Made by a program: the position numbers and the translations under genes | Notes under the pieces: model-generated | What the model was told of the DNA's origin: nothing | Seen by the model: only the letters and a program-made list of their open reading frames with translations | The model's database searches: none | Source of the DNA: Calditrichota bacterium | Lineage (GTDB): Bacteria; Calditrichota; Calditrichia; Calditrichales; Calditrichaceae | Assembly: GCA_013151275.1 (NCBI GenBank) | Contig: JAADIP010000092.1 | Coordinates: 37,924-101,923, forward strand | Reading direction: 5' to 3' | Length of the DNA: 64,000 bases | Part shown: piece after piece, positions 60,116-64,000 of the stretch | How the letters are laid out: every line of letters starts with the position of its first letter | Position numbering within the stretch: the stretch's first letter is position 1

Positions 60116-60550
60116 ATGAAGACAATGAGAAGTATTTTGATGCGAAAAGGGCATCAAGTCTGGACAATCGGTGCGGAGGCGACGGCTCTTGACGCTTTGA
60201 AAAAAATGGCTGAAAAAAATGTTGGGGCATTATTGGTAACAAACGACGATCAGGTGTTAGGGATAGTCTCGGAACGCGATTGCGCCCGAAAACTGGACGT
60301 TCAGGGACGCAAGGCGGAATCGACCAAAGTCAAAGAAATTATGACAAAAAACGTGTTGTTTCTGGATATCGGAAACACGGCGGAAGAGGCGATGGCGATA
60401 ATGATTAACAAACGGGTTCGTCACCTGCCGGTTTTTGAGGATAAAAAACTGGTGGGGATTATTTCCGTCGGCGACGTTGTAAAGGCTGTTATTGACCAGC
60501 AAAAATTCACCATCGAACAGTTGGAAAACTACATTACCGGTCGCTACTAA
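60116..60550 (+). CDS. Two-CBS-domain protein
   Basis: 144 aa from the ATG at 60116 with GGAGGAAG upstream. Tandem CBS domains: IGAEATALDALKKMAEKNVGALLVTNDDQVLGIVSERD and FLDIGNTAEEAMAIMINKRVRHLPVFEDKKLVGIISVGDVV, separated by KVKEIMTKNV. Such pairs bind adenine nucleotides and regulate other proteins. No effector domain is fused. It forms a single-gene unit with a strong terminator. Confidence 0.92.
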   Translation: MKTMRSILMRKGHQVWTIGAEATALDALKKMAEKNVGALLVTNDDQVLGIVSERDCARKLDVQGRKAESTKVKEIMTKNVLFLDIGNTAEEAMAIMINKRVRHLPVFEDKKLVGIISVGDVVKAVIDQQKFTIEQLENYITGRY

Positions 60551-60577
60551 CAACAATCCGAAGGTCGGGGGAAAATC

Positions 60578-60617
60578 AAAAGGCGCCGGGCAGTTTTTTG
60601 CCGGGCGCCTTTTTTAA
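60578..60617 (+). terminator. Intrinsic terminator of the CBS-domain gene
   Basis: AAAGGCGCCGGGCA pairs with TGCCGGGCGCCTTT (one mismatch), followed by TTTT. Convergent with the next gene's stop at 60639. Confidence 0.88.
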
Positions 60618-60638
60618 TGCCGATTATTTATCCCGTTT

Positions 60639-63095
60639 TTACTTCAGCAGAATCATTTTACGTATTTTGACAAAATTACCCGATTTTATCCGGTAAAAAT
60701 ACAATCCGCTTGCCAACCGCGTTCCGTCAAACGTAACCTTGTGATAACCCGCGGGTTGATTCCCGTTCACCAGGGTCATCATCTTTTGTCCCACCGCGTT
60801 GTAAAGCTCAAGCACCACTCTGCCCGCTTTCGGCAATCCGTATTCGATTGTAGTCGTCGGATTAAACGGATTGGGATAATTTTGCGACAGGCTGTAAACC
60901 TTGGGAGCCAGGGCTGCATCGGCAAGACCGCTCGGATTATCCACATGCACGAGAATGGTATCCTGATCGGTGGCGCCCGAATCGTCGGTTAAAGTGACAT
61001 AAAGGTAATACTCGCCCGCCGGACCGTCCGAACAGATTTCCAAAGTATCTGTTGTGTCGTTGTAACTGTAAGTTAAAGCGGTATCGCTCGACTCGAACGA
61101 CCAGGTCAATAAAGAATCCGGCGTATCAACATCGCTCTCGTATTGACTCATCTCGAGATAGGCGCATGAACCGACTTCAATAAATAATTCATCCGGCAAA
61201 TTCACAATTTCCGGAGGATCATTAATTTCACGAATAGTAATCTTCACCTGCGCCGTATCGGTCAGACCGCCGGGATCCTGAATCACGTAATTAAAGCTGT
61301 CCGCGCCCGAATAGTTTAAGTCGGGGCTGTAAGTAATAGCGCTGTCCCCTTCTATGGTCACGGTGCCGTGCTTCGGCGAAGTGGCGCTGACAATGGAGAG
61401 GTTGTCGCCGTCGGGATCGGAATCGTTTGCCAGCACATCTATGGTTACGGTGGAATCTTCGTCAATACCCAGGGAGTCGTCCGCGGCAACAGGCGGGTCG
61501 TTTACGCTGATTACTGTAATCAGAACCATAGCCGTGTCCAGTCCCTGATATTCGTCGGAGGCGACGTATTGGAAGGAATCGGCGCCGTGAAAGTTGTTGT
61601 TCGGATGATAGGTAAATTTGTTGTTAAGCGAATCAAAATCCAACTGCCCGTAAGAAGGATTGGTGTAATCGCTGATGCTCAGGGGATCATTATTGGGATC
61701 GGAATCGTTATCGAGCGGAGAGACGGTAAGCGGAGTATCTTCGTTAGTGCTGGTTGTGTCGTTTACGGCGTTCGGATTGTCGTTTACGGCAATGGTCACT
61801 GTAGCCGTGCTGGAATTACCGCTTGCGTCTTCAACCGTGTAATCGAAATTATCCCAGCCGTGATAATCGGTATCCGGATTGTACGTAACATCGCTGGCGG
61901 TATAGGTAGCCGTTCCGTGCGCGGGATCGGTAACTCCCGTGACGGTCATTGTTTCATTTTCGACTTCGGTATCGTTTGCCAGCACATCAACGGTAACCTG
62001 CTGATTAACGGGAGTGCTTGCGCTGTCGTCTCTGGCAATAGGCGGGTCGTTTACCGCATCAACCGTAATAAAAACGGTCGCCACGCCGAATCCGCCGATG
62101 CCGTCGCTGGCGGTGTAAACAAGCGTATCGGTGCCGTAATAGTTGGCTTCCGGCGTGTAGGTCACCGTGAATCCGTCCGTGGTAGCCGTTCCGTGGGCGG
62201 GCTTACGTATGCTACCCACCGAAAGAGTCTGAAATTCCGGTTCGCTGTCGTTGGCTAAAACATCGACGGTTACGGGCGAGTCTTCGTTGGTGGTCGCGGA
62301 ATCATCCACGGCAACCGGTTGTTCGTTCGGCGCATTGGGCGAAACCCCGTCGATCAGCAGCCATTGGTAATAGGTGGTGAACTCGCCGTCTTCATTGTGG
62401 TCGCCGTCGCCGCCGACCAGAGAATTCGCCGGCCAACTGGCGTAAGTTCCCACAACTTTACGCGTGTGCGTAAAATAATCGCCTTCCAAAGGTCCGTCCC
62501 ATTCACTGCTCACAATGTACCCGAGAATGTAAATTTCCGTGGGATTTCCGATCAGCTCCAGGGGAATCTTGACCTCAACAAGGTCGATGGTGGTATCGGC
62601 TATACACAAGTTATGATCGAGATTATACGTATCCCACCAGTCGTCCTCCTGATTATAATGGGCAATTACCGTGTCGCCGGGGAGATTGATCATTACATAG
62701 TGATCGGCGTAAAAAGGCAGAATCCACTTTTGCGTATCGTACCAAACGTAGGGCCACATATCGGGGGGCGTAATCTGCGTGTTCACATCAGCAGCTTTAT
62801 CCGTGCCGTTCCCTGATTTGGGATCGCGCTGAGGATCGGAATCGATATACCAGAAAATCCATTGGTCCGATCTTAAGGTATCGTCGGAAGAACCGATTTT
62901 GGAACCCGTGTAGGCAAGGTAGAGATAATTTTCGTCCCAGGTAATGTATGCGTTGTAACCCTCGGTACTGGTATCAAAAGTCTCATCGTCGGTAAATTCC
63001 AGCGTACCGTCGAAGATGAGCTGATGATAGGTAGTAGCGTAGGTCAGATTAAACATAAATAAAAAGATAAATATTAGTAACAATTTCAATTTCAT
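60639..63095 (-). CDS. Secreted Big/cadherin-repeat protein with T9SS type A sorting domain
   Basis: 818 aa. Signal peptide IFIFLFMFNLTYA. The N-terminal 240 residues (FDTSTEGYNAYITWDENYLYLAYTG, DQWIFWYIDSDP) look like a DOMON/CBM9-type beta-sandwich. Then five tandem cadherin-like Big_9 repeats, each about 85-95 residues and opening with AVDDSATTNEDSPVTVDVLANDS-type text (D-N-D calcium loops), and an Ig-like domain (EIVNLPDELFIEVGSCAYL). The sorting domain FNPTTTIEYGLPKAGRVVLEL ... ASGLYFYRIKSGNFVKIRKM closes it. A surface protein, probably binding calcium and a glycan; the carbohydrate part is inference. Confidence 0.9.
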   Translation of the reverse strand: MKLKLLLIFIFLFMFNLTYATTYHQLIFDGTLEFTDDETFDTSTEGYNAYITWDENYLYLAYTGSKIGSSDDTLRSDQWIFWYIDSDPQRDPKSGNGTDKAADVNTQITPPDMWPYVWYDTQKWILPFYADHYVMINLPGDTVIAHYNQEDDWWDTYNLDHNLCIADTTIDLVEVKIPLELIGNPTEIYILGYIVSSEWDGPLEGDYFTHTRKVVGTYASWPANSLVGGDGDHNEDGEFTTYYQWLLIDGVSPNAPNEQPVAVDDSATTNEDSPVTVDVLANDSEPEFQTLSVGSIRKPAHGTATTDGFTVTYTPEANYYGTDTLVYTASDGIGGFGVATVFITVDAVNDPPIARDDSASTPVNQQVTVDVLANDTEVENETMTVTGVTDPAHGTATYTASDVTYNPDTDYHGWDNFDYTVEDASGNSSTATVTIAVNDNPNAVNDTTSTNEDTPLTVSPLDNDSDPNNDPLSISDYTNPSYGQLDFDSLNNKFTYHPNNNFHGADSFQYVASDEYQGLDTAMVLITVISVNDPPVAADDSLGIDEDSTVTIDVLANDSDPDGDNLSIVSATSPKHGTVTIEGDSAITYSPDLNYSGADSFNYVIQDPGGLTDTAQVKITIREINDPPEIVNLPDELFIEVGSCAYLEMSQYESDVDTPDSLLTWSFESSDTALTYSYNDTTDTLEICSDGPAGEYYLYVTLTDDSGATDQDTILVHVDNPSGLADAALAPKVYSLSQNYPNPFNPTTTIEYGLPKAGRVVLELYNAVGQKMMTLVNGNQPAGYHKVTFDGTRLASGLYFYRIKSGNFVKIRKMILLK

Positions 63096-63723
63096 ATCAA
63101 ACTCTCCATGTTAACTATTTACTTTAATCATTATAGGATATTTTAAGTCTAACGTTGTGATTTAAATTGCAATTGAATAAAAATAAAATAGTTTTCCGCG
63201 GCTTAACGGGCAGGGCTTGACAGCGTGACGAGTAACAAAGTAACAAAGTAACAAAGTAACAAAGTTGGGATTGTCGGAGGATGGAAGGAAAAGGTTTAGT
63301 TGTTTAGTTGTTTAGAAAAATTTCGGAGGAATTGAATTGAGAGTAGTCCGGTAATTTATTGCCGGGAAAAATTGATTCCCCTCTTCTTTTCTGCCCTTTA
63401 GGGCAAGGGTGACGAAACGTAATGCGTGATGAGTAAGAAAGTGACAAGTAAAATTTAAGATTAAAGTTCTTTCAAGATTAAAGATAAAAGCGACAAGTGA
63501 CGGAGTCACAAGTTGCAGGTTGCAGGTTCCAGGTTGCAATTAAGATAAAAGTATTTTAAAGATTAAAGCGACAATTTAAACTCAACCTGTAACTTGGTAC
63601 CACTGCCGATTAACGCTTAACGAAAAAATTTTTCCGCATGATAGTGATACTGTTTTAAGGATAAAAACGGGGGAACGTTTGAATATTTTAACGTTCCCCC
63701 TCTAAATCGGTATGGCTTATTGC
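63096..63723. repeat. Intergenic repeat island F
   Basis: 628 bases, no gene. The first 80 are A/T-rich and should hold the promoter for the 63095 gene. From 63225 come GACGAGTAACAAAGTAACAAAG (four or more units), GTTTAGTTG units (63297-63315), GACGAAACGTAATGCGTGATGAGT, AAAGTGACAAGT, AAGATTAAAG words, and GTTGCAGGTTGCAGGTTCC. These are the same words as in islands A to D in a new order. Near 63590 GGTACC and CGATTAACGCTTAACG follow. A 75-codon frame at 63312-63539 is only a reading of the repeats. Confidence 0.82.
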
Positions 63724-64000
63724 CTATCGGACCAATATCATCTTCTTTGAAATAGAGATGCCGTTACCTGTTATTAATCTGTAAATGTACACGCCGCTGG
63801 CTAAGTTGGTTGCGTCCGTCAAAAACAACATGGTAACTCCCGGCTGATTTGTATCCGTTTACCAGATTTGCCACTTCGTTACCGTTAACGTCATAAACCG
63901 TTAAATTAACGTTTGCGTCTTTTGGAAGATCAAAAACAATCTGCGTTGTCGGGTTAAACGGATTGGGAAAGTTCTGCCTTAAATTGAAGTTTTTCGGAAT
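63724..64000 (-). pseudogene. Partial T9SS-sorted protein, C-terminal sorting domain, frame interrupted
   Basis: Only the C-terminal 90 residues are in the window. One frame reads NLRQNFPNPFNPTTQIVFDLPKDANVNLTVYDVNGNEVANLVNGYKSAGSYHVVFD, the start of a type A sorting domain. The rest, DATNLASGVYIYRLITGNGISISKKMILVR, is in another frame. The shift falls at the five-A run (63821-63825 on the plus strand); one base fewer restores the reading HVVLTDATNLASGVY. The upstream part of the gene lies outside, so its function is not known. Confidence 0.75.

Noticed and set aside
63312..63539. Minus-strand 75-codon frame in the last intergenic gap
   Set aside because: Made of GTTGCAGGTTGCAGG and GTGACAAGT-type repeats; no start signal, no coding character.
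1..64000. tRNA, rRNA, insertion sequence with transposase, prophage genes
   Set aside because: I looked for cloverleaf arms with GGTTCGA-type loops, rRNA blocks, DDE-type transposases and phage structural genes and saw none.

Overview
The window looks like chromosomal DNA from a motile, Gram-negative member of the FCB superphylum. My best guess is Calditrichota (a Caldithrix relative), inferred from gene content only. Evidence: several secreted proteins end in type IX secretion (T9SS) type A sorting domains, and there is a PorV/PorQ-family outer-membrane protein, a TonB-dependent receptor with a carboxypeptidase-regulatory-like N-terminus, and an LptE-type lipoprotein. These occur together with a flagellar filament locus, which most Bacteroidota lack. 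I see no tRNA, rRNA, CRISPR array, prophage or intact transposase.

Region 1 (1-15.6 kb) is motility and signalling. It holds a partial DUF342/FapA-like gene with a degenerate receiver protein, three multi-PAS hybrid histidine kinases, two FlgM-like anti-sigma-28 proteins, a FlgN-like chaperone candidate, FlaG, FliD, FliS and two short paralogous flagellins. Four promoter-like sites of the form TAAA-N15/16-CGAY (sigma-28 type) precede the DUF342 pair, the first flgM/kinase pair and both flagellins, so the locus reads as a late flagellar regulon. A dead DUF4143 ATPase fragment lies between the flagellins.

Region 2 (16-18.5 kb) encodes a CelD/BcsL-type GNAT protein, a WbqC-like protein and a nitroreductase, flanked by inverted copies of a dispersed intergenic repeat. 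Region 3 (19-31 kb) is a one-direction surface locus: two T9SS cargo proteins, a lipoprotein, a TonB-dependent receptor, a PorV-like protein, an NHL-repeat lipoprotein and a frameshifted small lipoprotein. Together they could form an outer-membrane assembly or uptake system.

Region 4 (31-54 kb) is mixed housekeeping and envelope: a B12-binding radical SAM enzyme, an MsbA-like ABC exporter, DUF3108, DUF4920, SpmA/SpmB, and a TonB-C-terminal-like protein behind a CRP-like operator. It continues with an lptE-TPR-subtilase-coaE operon preceded by a sigma-54 activator gene, a COG4299 membrane acyltransferase-like protein, ApbE, a penicillin acylase, a trans-sulfuration PLP enzyme and an orphan MntA-like nucleotidyltransferase. 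Region 5 (54-64 kb) has a frameshifted Tricorn-like protease, the complete queDEFC operon for preQ0/preQ1, a CBS-domain protein, a large cadherin/Big-repeat T9SS protein and a partial T9SS protein.

Two patterns cut across the annotation. First, the longer intergenic gaps are built from a shared vocabulary of short motifs and longer near-identical modules, in both orientations, that I cannot assign to a known element. Second, four genes are interrupted by very small lesions: a 22-bp duplication, a 10-bp duplication and two homopolymer-length changes. These are either real recent slippage or assembly errors.
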